Origin: CAZLKN01 sp964560135
Lineage (GTDB): Bacteria; Actinomycetota; JAICYB01
Direction: 5' to 3'
DNA: 64,000 bases
NCBI GenBank assembly: GCA_964560135.1
Contig: CAZLKN010000001.1
Coordinates: forward strand, 124,001-188,000
The position numbers and the translations under genes were made by a program. Positions 15,337 through 24,312 of the stretch are shown piece by piece. How positions within the stretch are numbered: position 1 is the stretch's first letter; the number at the start of each line of letters is the position of its first letter. The notes under the pieces are model-generated. The model did not search any database. It was not told the origin of the DNA and worked only from the letters and a program-made list of their open reading frames with translations.

Positions 15337-16710
15337 ATGACCGGTGTACCGGGGTGCGTTCGCACCTTCGCGCTCCTGCTGGGTGCAGTGATCGTGGTGG
15401 GCGGCTGCGCGCAGAGCCGTGTGGATCCCGATGCCGACATCAGCCTGACCGGGTCGCTGGCAGGGCAGGACGGTGTCGCGGCCGCGGGTGTCGAGGTGAT
15501 CCTCGCCAAGGAGGCCGACCTCCTCGAGGGGTTCTCCACCGTCGTCTCGCTCGGCCTGGTCTGCCTGGCAGAAGAGCTGCCCTCGGCCTGCGGGGGCATG
15601 AAACGCACGCAGGCCGACGGCGACGGCCGCTTCGCGTTCGCGCTCAAGGGCCGGGACGCCCAGGGCACCGCCGGGACCGCGTCCTGGATGCATCTGGCCG
15701 CAGCGCTGCCGCGCGGCGACGGGGAGCTCGACGGTCCGGGGGCCGAGGTCCGGCTCCGGATCCAGGCCACCGAGATCGAGCTGCCGGTGCGGTTCTGGGA
15801 GCCGGCGGTGGAGGCTGTGACCGACGCCCGCACCGCGCAGGTGTCGTGGACGCCGCCCGGCCCCGAGCTGTTCCCGGCCGAGGCGGACCTCGGCGGGATG
15901 CAGGCACGCATCCGGTTCGAGTCCGGCGACGGGGTGGTCTGGGAGCAGCGTCCGGGGCACAGCGACGAGCCCTTCGACGCGCGGCTCCTGGAGGACGCGA
16001 TCGGGGCCATGGCGGTGACGTCGGGGATCCGCGAGGTGAAGGTGCCCGACGCCCGCGGTGACATGATCGACGTGATGCTCCGCTCGCCCCGCTTCGCGTT
16101 CCGCGGAACGGCCGGGCGTCCGATCTCCAGGGGAAAGGGTTGCGCGGTACCGGGCCCGGACGGCGCTGCCGTCGCTCAGGCGGGCTGCCGGCTCACCGAC
16201 GGCGGCTATGCGGCGACCTTCGAACCCACCACCCGGGTGGGTTCGGGCGAGGAGGACGACGTCGGGTACACACCCACCGAAGCCACGATCGACCTCGGTG
16301 CCACGGTGCCGGTGACCCTTGTGGTGGTGCGGGGCTGCCCGGACCGGTGCCTGGTGGAGGCATCCGCCGACGACGCCTCCTGGCAGACGCTGGGAGCCGG
16401 TGAGGTCGACGACGGTTTCGGCGGCGTCGGGAACCTCGCCGTCGCCCTCCCCGGGCCCGTGTCGGCGTCGAAGGTACGGATCACCGCCGAAGGCGGTGTC
16501 GAGGATCTGCGGGAGGTGTCCGTCTGGGACGACACCGAGCCGTCCGCGATCGAGTCCACGTCGCTGCTGATCCCACCCGAGGAGGCGCTCCCGGAGGATC
16601 GGCCGTCGCCGGGGGCGGGATCCCGCGACCTCCGGACGTGGCTGGCCGTCGCTGCGTTGCTGGTCCTGGCGGTGGCCGCGGTGCTCGTGCTCCGCCGCCG
16701 CAGGGCCTGA
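15337..16710 (+). CDS. Lipoprotein with discoidin-like region and C-terminal membrane anchor
   Basis: A 457-residue protein with an N-terminal signal ending in a lipobox-like VVGGC, a beta-rich domain that may be carboxypeptidase-regulatory-like (SLTGSLAGQDGVAAAGVEV), and a cysteine-containing central part. A region reminiscent of F5/8 type C (discoidin) domains follows (ATIDLGATVPVTLVVVRGC, VEASADDASWQTL, VSASKVRITAEGG). A single C-terminal helix ends in RRRRA. Both ends appear membrane-associated, so the chain would form an extracytoplasmic arch, or the N-terminal signal is cleaved normally. Discoidin domains often bind carbohydrate. It lies 25 bp after the lipoprotein gene, likely in one operon, and ends at a strong hairpin. 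Confidence 0.65.
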   Translation: MTGVPGCVRTFALLLGAVIVVGGCAQSRVDPDADISLTGSLAGQDGVAAAGVEVILAKEADLLEGFSTVVSLGLVCLAEELPSACGGMKRTQADGDGRFAFALKGRDAQGTAGTASWMHLAAALPRGDGELDGPGAEVRLRIQATEIELPVRFWEPAVEAVTDARTAQVSWTPPGPELFPAEADLGGMQARIRFESGDGVVWEQRPGHSDEPFDARLLEDAIGAMAVTSGIREVKVPDARGDMIDVMLRSPRFAFRGTAGRPISRGKGCAVPGPDGAAVAQAGCRLTDGGYAATFEPTTRVGSGEEDDVGYTPTEATIDLGATVPVTLVVVRGCPDRCLVEASADDASWQTLGAGEVDDGFGGVGNLAVALPGPVSASKVRITAEGGVEDLREVSVWDDTEPSAIESTSLLIPPEEALPEDRPSPGAGSRDLRTWLAVAALLVLAVAAVLVLRRRRA

Positions 16711-16727
16711 TCCCCTCCGGAATAGAC

Positions 16728-16756
16728 GTCGCCCCCGGCCGGTGACCGGGGGCGAC
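16728..16756. terminator. Bidirectional terminator hairpin
   Basis: An 11-bp stem (GTCGCCCCCGG with its complement, 7-nt loop) lies between the stop at 16710 and the convergent stop at 16784. Confidence 0.7.
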
Positions 16757-16783
16757 TCGTGGCTCGGGTCTGGTCGGACTCCC

Positions 16784-17119
16784 TCAGGGGCAGGTGTTCG
16801 GGTCCTCGCCATCCGGGTCGTCCTGGCTGCCCGCTATATCCTGATCGGCGACGATGACCACGCCGCACGGCACGCTCGCGTTGCCGCCCGTGTAGAAGAG
16901 GATCGTTCCCTCCGCGGCCACGCACACCGCTCCCCGCCCCGGCGGCCCGCCCGGCCAGACGCCGTTGTGGTCGCCGGCCGCACACTCCGCAGGTGTCGGA
17001 AACTCGCAGACGTCCGCACCCGCATCGCATTCAGGGTGGTCGGCCACAGCGGCACCGGGGGCCGAGGCCCACAGTCCCGCGGCGAGCGCGAGCACGATCG
17101 CTATCCGTATCGTCCGCAT
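16784..17119 (-). CDS. Small secreted cysteine-containing protein, unknown function
   Basis: A 111-residue protein: signal peptide (MRTIRIAIVLALAAGLWASA, cleavage near AVA), then about 84 residues with six cysteines, suggesting three disulfides, and an acidic C-terminus (SQDDPDGEDPNTCP). A GGAGGGGGAG stretch precedes the ATG at 17119. No family is recognised. A longer frame reaching 17413 runs antisense into the ceramidase gene and its added residues have no signal, so it is not preferred. Confidence 0.65.
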   Translation of the reverse strand: MRTIRIAIVLALAAGLWASAPGAAVADHPECDAGADVCEFPTPAECAAGDHNGVWPGGPPGRGAVCVAAEGTILFYTGGNASVPCGVVIVADQDIAGSQDDPDGEDPNTCP

Positions 17120-17261
17120 ACTCCCCCTCCCTCCGTTCCGATACGTACCATCTGTCGGGTTCGACGCCGCGGGCCGATGTCCTGCCTCAGGTGACAGGAA
17201 CCCGATGCACGGATGGCGAATCCCTGCCCCGAGACGTTCGACGAACGAGGGGGAGCGCTGC

Positions 17262-19610
17262 ATGCGTCGTGTCCTGATCGTCCTGTCCGTGGCGGGGCTG
17301 CTGCTCGGTGGACTCGCCGTCGCACCCGCCGGATCCGCCGGCACCGAACCCACCGGGGGCTTGTATGCCGGAGCCGCCCGCGCCGACATCACCCCACCCG
17401 TCACCACACCCATGTGGGGGTACAGCGCGCGGGCCTTCTACGCGCAGCCGGAGCGATGGGGCGAGCAGCGCACGAACCAGGTCGACACCGATCTGTACGC
17501 CAAGGCCGCCTTCCTGCGGAGCGAGGGCGTCCACACCCGGCTGTACGCACGCGCCATGGTGCTGCGCAACGGCGAGGGGCGGACGATGGCCCTCGTCCAG
17601 ACCGACCTCGGCGGGATCACCGGCGAGCTGCACCGGGCCGTGGCCAACGCCGTCGAGGACCTCGGCATCGAGCGCGATTTCATCCTGCTGTCGGGCACCC
17701 ACACCCACGGGGGCCCGGGGACGATCCATCAGCCGGTCGCCCATGCTGCACTCGTAGGGGACGCCTACGATCCGCGGACGTTCAAGCGGGTGGTCGACGG
17801 TGTCGTGAAGGCGGTACGGCTCGCCCACGAGCGGCTGGCGCCCGCCAGGGCCGCGCTCGGGCAGAGCCTGCTGCTCGATGCCTCGGCGAACCGCGCGTTC
17901 CCGGCCTTCCAGCGCAACCCCTGCCCCGATGAGGAGGCGGTCGAGGAGCTGTTCAACTGCACCGACCACGCCGCGGCGAACACCGACCCGTACGCGATCG
18001 ACCCCTCGGTGACGGTGCTCCGGGTCGACCGCACCGACGGCGTCCCGCTGGGGGCGTGGACCTCGTTCGCGGCCCACGGCACGATGTTCGGCGCCGAGGA
18101 CATGCGATTCTCCGGCGACAACCAGGGCTACTCCGAACGGCTCATCGAGGAGGGGATCGCGGACCGGGCGCGTGCCGCCGGGATCCCGCTCCCGGACGAT
18201 CACCAGGTGATCGCCGGCTTCGCCAACGGGACCGAGGGAGACATGACGCCGCGGGGGGCCGGCCACAACCGGTTCGCCGCCGCGGAGGACTCCGGCCGCC
18301 GCCAGGCACGTGCCGTGCTCGAAGGCTACGACGCGCTCGCGGGGTCGTTCACAGATGACCTCGAGCTGGATGCCCGCTGGACCTGGCTGTACATGACGGG
18401 AGAGGAGGATACGTCCCCGATCGCGGTGCTGGGGGCCGACGGCGGGTGCCCGGCCGGGCTCCCCGGGGTGATGCCGGGCCAGGGCGACAAGTGTCCGTTC
18501 CTGGTGCTCTCGGGGACCGGCCCCCAATGGTTCCCGCTCCAGATGCTGCGCGTCGGTGATCTGGCTGTGGCGAGCTACCCGGGTGAGATGACCGTCCAGA
18601 TGGGGCGCCGGATCCGTAAGCGCATCCTCGACTCGCCCGCCAACGACGGACAGGTGACGCGCGCGATCGTCGTCGGTCTCGCCAACGACTACATGGGCTA
18701 CACCACCACGCCCGAGGAGTACGAGGAGCAGCGCTACGAGGGCACCTTCACGCTCTGGGGGCCGGAGCAGGGCAACCTGCTGCGCAACCGCTACGGCGAC
18801 CTCGCCGACCGGCTGTTCGCGGGACGCCCGAACCCTGATTCCCTGGAGCCGCCCGACACCTCCGGGCTGCAGGCCGACAACGTCACCGCGTCCCAGCCGG
18901 CGTCGCTCGTGCCCGTGGAGCCACGCGACCTCGTGCATCCACCGCTGTCCGTTGAACGAGGTTCGGTGACCTCGTTCTCGTGGGTGGGAGGTTCGCCGTC
19001 CGTCGAGCTCGAACCGGACGAGGTCTTCATCGAGCTCCAGCGCATCGGTCCCGACGGCTGGACGACCGTGGCGACCGACGCCGGGATCGAGACCCTGCTC
19101 GACCACTGGAAGCAGGACCGCGAGGACCAGTGGGCGATCCAGTGGGATATACCGCTGGACGCGCCGGGCGGATTCCACCGCTTCGCGGTCCGCGGCAGGT
19201 GGTGGAACGCCGCCGCCGTCGACGACTACGAGCTCACCTCCGCGATCTTCGCGGTGCAGCCGAACGCCGGCCTTTCGGTGACCGCGGCGACCAGAGTGTC
19301 CGGGACGGTGCACGTGCAGGCTGCGCATCCGGCCCCTGCGGGCACGAGCAACGAGATGGCGCGCTGCTCGGCGGCGAAGCAGCCGGGCGTGCCGTGCCCG
19401 AACTTCCGCTGGCGCGCGCCCGCCCCGACGTCGGGCACCGTGACGGCGCTCCTGGACGGCACCGAGGTCACGGGGGCCTACGACCCCGCCGCGGGCGCGT
19501 ACGTGCTCGGTGTGGACGCCCCCGTCGGCACCGCGCTCACCGTGGAGCCCGGCGGCCTCGTCGACGGCTACGGCAACACGAACACGGAGTCCTTCACGGT
19601 GGTGCTCTAG
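17262..19610 (+). CDS. Neutral/alkaline ceramidase-like secreted hydrolase (copy 1)
   Basis: A 782-residue secreted protein of the neutral ceramidase family (Zn-dependent amidases that cleave the N-acyl bond of ceramides). The signal peptide is about 1-26. The core begins with ADITPPVTTPMWGYSAR, and the Zn-binding HxH is in GTHTHGGP (His147, His149). SGDNQGY and a GDMTPR hexapeptide (326-331) follow. In characterised ceramidases this hexapeptide is GDVSPN and its Ser is the nucleophile; here it is Thr329. The C-terminal third carries an Ig-like domain (FSWVGGSP...) and an extra domain of about 130 residues. GAGGGGGAG precedes the ATG at 17262. The mannosidase gene starts directly after the TAG, so the two are coupled. 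Substrates could be sphingolipids or other N-acyl compounds. Confidence 0.8.
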   Translation: MRRVLIVLSVAGLLLGGLAVAPAGSAGTEPTGGLYAGAARADITPPVTTPMWGYSARAFYAQPERWGEQRTNQVDTDLYAKAAFLRSEGVHTRLYARAMVLRNGEGRTMALVQTDLGGITGELHRAVANAVEDLGIERDFILLSGTHTHGGPGTIHQPVAHAALVGDAYDPRTFKRVVDGVVKAVRLAHERLAPARAALGQSLLLDASANRAFPAFQRNPCPDEEAVEELFNCTDHAAANTDPYAIDPSVTVLRVDRTDGVPLGAWTSFAAHGTMFGAEDMRFSGDNQGYSERLIEEGIADRARAAGIPLPDDHQVIAGFANGTEGDMTPRGAGHNRFAAAEDSGRRQARAVLEGYDALAGSFTDDLELDARWTWLYMTGEEDTSPIAVLGADGGCPAGLPGVMPGQGDKCPFLVLSGTGPQWFPLQMLRVGDLAVASYPGEMTVQMGRRIRKRILDSPANDGQVTRAIVVGLANDYMGYTTTPEEYEEQRYEGTFTLWGPEQGNLLRNRYGDLADRLFAGRPNPDSLEPPDTSGLQADNVTASQPASLVPVEPRDLVHPPLSVERGSVTSFSWVGGSPSVELEPDEVFIELQRIGPDGWTTVATDAGIETLLDHWKQDREDQWAIQWDIPLDAPGGFHRFAVRGRWWNAAAVDDYELTSAIFAVQPNAGLSVTAATRVSGTVHVQAAHPAPAGTSNEMARCSAAKQPGVPCPNFRWRAPAPTSGTVTALLDGTEVTGAYDPAAGAYVLGVDAPVGTALTVEPGGLVDGYGNTNTESFTVVL

Positions 19611-21914
19611 ATGCGGCGGCTGTGGGTGGTCGTCCTGGCGTTGGCGCTGGCCGCACCGCTGGCCCCGGTCGGCGCGTCGCCCGAGGAGCGTCCCACCGAC
19701 CACGTCGACCCGTTCATCGGTACCTTCGGTTCAGGGTTCGTGTTCCCCGGCCCGGCCGCCCCCCACGGGATGGTGCAGCTCTCGCCGGACACCGAGGGGT
19801 ACTTCGCCTACACCGGATACCTGTGGTCGGACACCCACATCCGTGGCTTCAGCCATGTGCACGTCCAGTCGATGGGCGTGCACATGGGCGGCAACATCCC
19901 CTTCATGCCCACCACCGGCGCGGTCACCTCCTCGGATCCGCTGCGGTACATGTCGCGTTTCGACCACGCCAACGAGGAGGCTTCACCCGGCTACTACCGG
20001 GTGCTGCTCCACGACTACGCGACGCAGACCGAGCTGACCGCGGGGCTGCGGGTCGGGATGCACCGCTACACCTTCCCGGACGGGGTGGATGGCAACGTGC
20101 TGATGGATGTCGGACGCAGCGTCCCACGCGGCTCGGATCCCGTTCGTCCCGGCCCCCACCAGGCTTCGGTGGACGTGATCGACGAGCGCACCGTGGAGGG
20201 CACCGCGGCGACCGGCAAGGGATACACGGTGCACTTCGCAGCGCGGTTCGACCGTCCGTTCACATCGTTCGGCGCGTGGCGGGAGGAGCTCGACCCGCCC
20301 GAGCAGGGGGTCGGCGCAGTGTCGGGGAACGGCGCGGGAGCCTACGCCTCCTTCGCCGGCGGCGGCGAGGTGCGCGTGAAGGTCGGGGTCTCGTTCGTGT
20401 CGCGGGAGGGAGCTCACCTCAATCTGGCGGATGAGCTGCCCGGTGAAGACTTCGACTTCGACGCCTTGCGTGCACGTACCCGTGCCGCGTGGGACGACGC
20501 CCTGGGGGCCATCGAGGTCGACGGGGGCACCGTCGCCGACGAGCGCGCGTTCTACACGGCGCTGTACCACGCCCAGCACCATCCGAACGTGTTCACGGAC
20601 GCCGACGGCCGCTACATGGGCCACGACGAGCAGGTGCACACCGCCGACGGCTACACCCACTACGCGAACTTCTCGCTCTGGGACACCTACCGCGGCCAGA
20701 TGCAGCTCGTGGCGCTCATCGCGCCCGACCGCTACCGCGACATGCTCCGCAGCCTGCTGGAGATCCACCGGCAGCAAGGGCGCCTGCCGCGGTGGGCGCT
20801 GCAGAACGCCAGCCCCGACTACATGATGGGCGACCCGGCGGTGATCTCGATCGCCGACGGGATCTGCCGGGGGATCGTCGACGAGCCCCAGGCACGCGAT
20901 CTGTACGAGGCGATCCGCCACGCCCTTCTGGAGGAGCGCCGCGACCATCCGTACCTGGAGCGCGGCTACATGGGCCACGACGAGAGCAGCCGCGGCGCCA
21001 GCCAGACGCTGGAGAATGCGATCGCCGACTTCGCGGGGGCGCTGGTGGCCGATCATCTCGGCGAGGACGCCGACCGCGACCGGCTCCTGGATCTCGCCGG
21101 CAACTACCGCAACGTCCTCGACGTCGACGACACCGGGTTCGTGCGGCCCCGGTTCTCGGACGGCTCCTGGCTCGACCCCTACCATCCCGAGCTGCCCGAG
21201 GGGTACCAGGAGGGCACCGGCTGGCAGTGGTCGTGGGTGGTGCCCCACGACGTGCGGGGCCTGTTCGACGGCATGGGGCAGGGCCGCGGGGGCGACGATC
21301 TGGTGCGAGAGCGGCTCGACGTCCACTTCGGCACTCCGGTGGCCGAACACGTCCCCTACGTGTGGCCGGAGGTACAGAAGCACATCACCCTGTTCGGGAT
21401 CGCGTACTACGGCAACCAGTACCAGCCGTCCAACGAGGTCGAGCTGCACGCGCCGTACCTGTACAACTGGGCCGGCGAGCCCTGGAAGACGCAGGCGCTC
21501 GTCCGCGGGATCCAGGGCCTGTACCGTCCGACGCCGGACGGGCTGCCCGGCAACGACGACCTCGGGACGATGTCGTCCTGGTACGTGTGGAGCGCGCTCG
21601 GGTTCTACCCGCCGACCGGCGGCGCGCCGCTGTACACGATCGGCTCCCCGGTGTTCTCCGAGGCACGGATCCGCCTCACCGATGGAGTGTTCACCGTGCG
21701 CGCCCCGGGAGCCTCGGCTGCCGGGAAGTACGTGCAGGGAGCGTCGCTCGACGGTTCGTCGCTGGAACGGACGTGGTTCACCCACGACGCGTTCACCGCC
21801 GGAGGGTCGCTCGAGCTGGAGATGGGCCCCGCAGCGAACCGGTCCTGGGGGACGAACGATCCACCGCCGTCGCTGTCGAGCCACCCACTGGACGCCTTCG
21901 GCTGCCCGACCTGA
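19611..21914 (+). CDS. GH92 alpha-1,2-mannosidase, secreted
   Basis: A 767-residue protein with a signal peptide (about 1-22) and the full GH92 architecture. The N-terminal beta-sandwich starts at HVDPFIGTFGSGFVFPG, the body is an (alpha/alpha)6 barrel, and the C-terminal lobe contains GNDDLGTMSSWYVW (about 644-657), which holds the catalytic acidic pair region. GYMGHDE and DTYRGQ are also family landmarks. GH92 enzymes are Ca-dependent exo-mannosidases acting on N-glycans or mannans. Its ATG follows the ceramidase stop with no gap. Together they could strip glycan and lipid parts of eukaryotic glycoconjugates outside the cell. Length and motifs are complete. Confidence 0.9.
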   Translation: MRRLWVVVLALALAAPLAPVGASPEERPTDHVDPFIGTFGSGFVFPGPAAPHGMVQLSPDTEGYFAYTGYLWSDTHIRGFSHVHVQSMGVHMGGNIPFMPTTGAVTSSDPLRYMSRFDHANEEASPGYYRVLLHDYATQTELTAGLRVGMHRYTFPDGVDGNVLMDVGRSVPRGSDPVRPGPHQASVDVIDERTVEGTAATGKGYTVHFAARFDRPFTSFGAWREELDPPEQGVGAVSGNGAGAYASFAGGGEVRVKVGVSFVSREGAHLNLADELPGEDFDFDALRARTRAAWDDALGAIEVDGGTVADERAFYTALYHAQHHPNVFTDADGRYMGHDEQVHTADGYTHYANFSLWDTYRGQMQLVALIAPDRYRDMLRSLLEIHRQQGRLPRWALQNASPDYMMGDPAVISIADGICRGIVDEPQARDLYEAIRHALLEERRDHPYLERGYMGHDESSRGASQTLENAIADFAGALVADHLGEDADRDRLLDLAGNYRNVLDVDDTGFVRPRFSDGSWLDPYHPELPEGYQEGTGWQWSWVVPHDVRGLFDGMGQGRGGDDLVRERLDVHFGTPVAEHVPYVWPEVQKHITLFGIAYYGNQYQPSNEVELHAPYLYNWAGEPWKTQALVRGIQGLYRPTPDGLPGNDDLGTMSSWYVWSALGFYPPTGGAPLYTIGSPVFSEARIRLTDGVFTVRAPGASAAGKYVQGASLDGSSLERTWFTHDAFTAGGSLELEMGPAANRSWGTNDPPPSLSSHPLDAFGCPT

Positions 21915-21923
21915 GCCGGGGGA

Positions 21924-21929
21924 TAGGAT
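21924..21929 (+). promoter_or_regulatory. -10 box of a probable leaderless transcript
   Basis: TAGGAT ends 6 bp before the ATG at 21936; no SD is present. Confidence 0.5.
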
Positions 21930-21935
21930 GGGACG

Positions 21936-22460
21936 ATGAGCGTCGGTGACGTAGCAAGGTGGCTAGCGCTAGCTCTCCGTGTCGGCTTGCTCGCCGTCGT
22001 CGTCCTCACGACCGCGTGGTTGACGTTCTACATCGTCCGCACCAACCTGGCGGTCCCCCGCACCCCGAGCCTCGAGATCGGCTACCTGTTCGCCTCCTCC
22101 CCGGGGGCGCCCAGCCAGGAGCTGCCGCTTGCGGTGCTCGTTCTCACCGGCGCGGTAGCGGTGGTGTCGATCTTCTTGCGCCACCACCGAGCGGTTTTGC
22201 TCGCCGGGATGGCCACGATGGGTGCCGGGCTGTTCTTCTGGGCCTTCGGTTTGGAAGGCAACCTCTGTACGCCCCAGCCCGGTCGTGGGTGCAACCTGGT
22301 CCTATACCAGTACGACGGTGTGGTTGCGTTGTGGTTCGCCACCGTGGGCGCGGGCCTGATCGCGTCGGGCCTGGCCGTAATGAAGCTCAGGCGAGACGTG
22401 CGGGCGTCCACCTCAGGAGAACCTGCGATGGTCGCCTCCGCGGAGATAGGCCCCGAGTAG
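21936..22460 (+). CDS. Four-helix membrane protein, unknown
   Basis: A 174-residue protein with about four membrane segments (residues 10-32, 62-82, 86-104, 126-146). Two cysteines lie in the loop LCTPQPGRGCN, and a hydrophilic C-terminus follows. The start fits a leaderless transcript (TAGGAT at 21924-21929). It follows the mannosidase by 21 bp and converges with the coiled-coil gene at 22472. No family recognised. Confidence 0.65.
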   Translation: MSVGDVARWLALALRVGLLAVVVLTTAWLTFYIVRTNLAVPRTPSLEIGYLFASSPGAPSQELPLAVLVLTGAVAVVSIFLRHHRAVLLAGMATMGAGLFFWAFGLEGNLCTPQPGRGCNLVLYQYDGVVALWFATVGAGLIASGLAVMKLRRDVRASTSGEPAMVASAEIGPE

Positions 22461-22471
22461 CCACCCCTTCT

Positions 22472-22810
22472 TCAGCCTCGCAGGAACAGCGTGACCAGGA
22501 GAGCGAGGACGGCGGCCCACAGGGGGGCGAAGAAGCCCAGCGTCCACCGCAGCAGCCGCGTCTCGAGTTCCGCGATCCTGGACTCGAATCTGCCCTCGAG
22601 GCCCGTCATCCCGCCCTCGAGGCCCGTCATCCGGCCTTCGAGGCCCGTCATCCGGCTTTCGAGGCCTGTGATCGCGGCCCTGAGCCGGTCGATGTCCGAC
22701 CGGGTGGCGAGGTCGCGGGCTGCGGGGAGCACCTCGGCGATCATGCGGGCACCGTCCTTGCCGATCTTCGGTTTCAGCGTTTCGTAGAGTTCCACGTTGC
22801 TCGTACCCAT
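22472..22810 (-). CDS. Coiled-coil protein with C-terminal membrane anchor (long paralogue)
   Basis: A 112-residue protein in three parts: a conserved N-terminal block (GTSNVELYETLKPKIGKDGA), a coiled coil with four near-identical seven-residue units of the type MTGLEGR (about 48-78), and a C-terminal membrane helix (WTLGFFAPLWAAVLALLVTL). It resembles small DUF1640/coiled-coil tail-anchored proteins. The neighbour at 22889 is the same protein without the heptad expansion. GGAGG lies 4-5 bp before the ATG. Function unknown; oligomerisation at the membrane is likely. Confidence 0.75.
   Translation of the reverse strand: MGTSNVELYETLKPKIGKDGARMIAEVLPAARDLATRSDIDRLRAAITGLESRMTGLEGRMTGLEGGMTGLEGRFESRIAELETRLLRWTLGFFAPLWAAVLALLVTLFLRG
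22593..22676 (-). repeat. Four tandem 21-bp repeats coding for coiled-coil heptads
   Basis: Units at 22593-22613, 22614-22634, 22635-22655 and 22656-22676 share the core TCGAGGCCCGTCATC. The first three differ by 1-3 bases; the last is more diverged. The 21-bp period equals one heptad, so copy-number change lengthens the coiled coil without a frameshift. Confidence 0.85.
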
Positions 22811-22888
22811 GATGCCTCCTCGAGGTGTTCGAGGGGAAGGGCCGGGAAGGAGCCGTAGCCTATCTGCCGACGACGACCGGAGGCGGAG

Positions 22889-23131
22889 TTACGCCCGGAG
22901 CAGCAACGTGACCAGCGGTGCCAGGACGGCAGCCCACAGGGGGGCGAAGAATCCGAGGGTCCAGCGCAGCAGCCGGGTCTCCATCTCCGCGATCCGCGTT
23001 TCCAGGCGGTCGATGTCGGCGCGGGTGGCCAGGTCGCTGGTGGCGGGGAGCACTTCGGCGATCATGCGGGCACCGTCCTTGCCGATCTTCGGCTTCAGCG
23101 CTTCGTAGAGCTCCACATTGCTCGTACCCAT
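22889..23131 (-). CDS. Coiled-coil protein with C-terminal membrane anchor (short paralogue)
   Basis: An 80-residue protein nearly identical to the 22472-22810 product at both ends (MGTSNVELYEALKPKIGKDG, and WTLGFFAPLWAAVLAPLVTL) but with only about 14 coiled-coil residues between. The upstream spacer is duplicated as well (ATGATGCC...GAGGGGAAGGGCC), so the gene plus leader was copied in tandem. SD-like GAGAAGG precedes the ATG. Confidence 0.75.
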   Translation of the reverse strand: MGTSNVELYEALKPKIGKDGARMIAEVLPATSDLATRADIDRLETRIAEMETRLLRWTLGFFAPLWAAVLAPLVTLLLRA

Positions 23132-23170
23132 GATGCCTTCTCGACGACATCGAGGGGAAGGGCCCGCAGG

Positions 23171-23656
23171 CTATCGGCCGGGACGACATCGCCACAGCTC
23201 CTTGACGTAGCGCACGGCCTCGGCCCGGTAGCCGGCCCGCTCGTAGGCGGCGATCGCGCGGGTGTTGCCGGTGAACACGTTGAGGGTGACGAAACCGAAG
23301 CCCTGTTCTCGCGCCCACACCTCGACGGCCTCGATCAGGGCGCGCCCGACGCCGCGGCCCTGCGCCTCGTCGGTCACGGCGAGGATGCCGAGGTGCGCGT
23401 GGTGCTGCCGGGTGAAGTAGTCCGCGGCACGCTCGGCGTAGGCGGCGCCGAGGAGCGTCCGGTCACCGCCTTCGGCCACGAGGAGGCACGACACCTCCGG
23501 CGGGTCCTCGAAGTACTGCTCGATGGCGCGCTGTTCCCCTGCGTCCAGCGCCTCGGGCGAAAGCCGAGGAACGGATCCGAAGGCGCGCAGCCGGGGGACG
23601 AGCCCGAGGACGAAGTCACGGTCGTCCGCCGTCGCCTCCCGGACCTTGCCGATCAC
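23171..23656 (-). CDS. GNAT family N-acetyltransferase
   Basis: A 161-residue GNAT protein. The acetyl-CoA pyrophosphate loop is GRGVGRALIEAVE (about 109-121). The C-terminal part FVTLNVFTGNTRAIAAYERAGYRAEAV is typical of RimI-like and small-molecule acetyltransferases. The GTG start at 23656 overlaps the stop of the upstream lipoprotein gene (GTGA), so the two are translationally coupled. The acceptor is unknown. Confidence 0.85.
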   Translation of the reverse strand: MIGKVREATADDRDFVLGLVPRLRAFGSVPRLSPEALDAGEQRAIEQYFEDPPEVSCLLVAEGGDRTLLGAAYAERAADYFTRQHHAHLGILAVTDEAQGRGVGRALIEAVEVWAREQGFGFVTLNVFTGNTRAIAAYERAGYRAEAVRYVKELWRCRPGR

Positions 23657-24312
23657 CGCGACGGGCCCACGAGGTCGCTGATCAGCAACTCGGGATCGCC
23701 CCGCGGCGGCGTCTCCCTCTCGTCGCACCGGTACTCCCAGGGAAGGTCCGCGTCGAACCCCTCGATCTCCACAGCGCCGACGCCCCGGAGCAGCAGGTGG
23801 AGGCTGCCGCCCTCCGGAAAAACGCCGCCGGGGCAGATGCCCTGCGCGACCGCGGCCCTGAGCACATCGAGAGAGGGATCCCAGTCGTCGGGAGCGGGGC
23901 CTGGACGGAGGACGGCCCTCGCGGCGGACGCATCCATGGGGATGAAGGGTCGGCGGCCCTTGCTGACGGACACCACCTGCCCGTCCGCATCCCGCAGCTC
24001 CAGGCGCGCCTCGGTGGGTACCGTGCACGGCAGCTCGCCGACAGTGACCAGGGCGACGTAGTCCCAGTTGTATCCGGTAGCGCCCTCCCCGTCGATGAGA
24101 TTCGCGCGCAGCTCCTGTGGACCGCACGCGGGAAGATCGGCGGACGTCGCCTCAGCCGGTGAAGCCGTAGGCGGCGGTGGAAGCGTCCGATCGTCGGTGA
24201 CACAGGACGAGGCCGCCACCGCGAGCAGGGATCCCGCGACGACCAGGAGTTGGCGACGGACGCTCGGGACTCGCCGCGCCTGGAGAGAACCTGCGGGGTC
24301 AGCGTTCACCAT
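23653..24312 (-). CDS. Lipoprotein, possibly DUF4232-like
   Basis: A 219-residue lipoprotein (lipobox AASSC, Cys about 37) followed by a Pro/Thr-rich linker and a beta-sandwich-like domain. The region CGPQELRANLIDGEGATGYNW and VGELPCTVPTEARLELRDADG follows the pattern of DUF4232 domains of actinobacterial lipoproteins (paired cysteines, LxDxxG), but the match is by eye only. The ATG at 24312 overlaps the end of the kinase gene by 14 bp, so an operon kinase - lipoprotein - GNAT is likely. Confidence 0.6.
   Translation of the reverse strand: MVNADPAGSLQARRVPSVRRQLLVVAGSLLAVAASSCVTDDRTLPPPPTASPAEATSADLPACGPQELRANLIDGEGATGYNWDYVALVTVGELPCTVPTEARLELRDADGQVVSVSKGRRPFIPMDASAARAVLRPGPAPDDWDPSLDVLRAAVAQGICPGGVFPEGGSLHLLLRGVGAVEIEGFDADLPWEYRCDERETPPRGDPELLISDLVGPSR

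Noticed and set aside
16965..17261. N-terminal extension of the first ceramidase-like gene by 99 codons
   Set aside because: The extension is antisense to the small secreted protein gene, and the signal peptide begins at 17262 behind an SD.
22593..22676. CRISPR-like or regulatory repeats
   Set aside because: 21-bp units are contiguous and code for heptads of a coiled coil.
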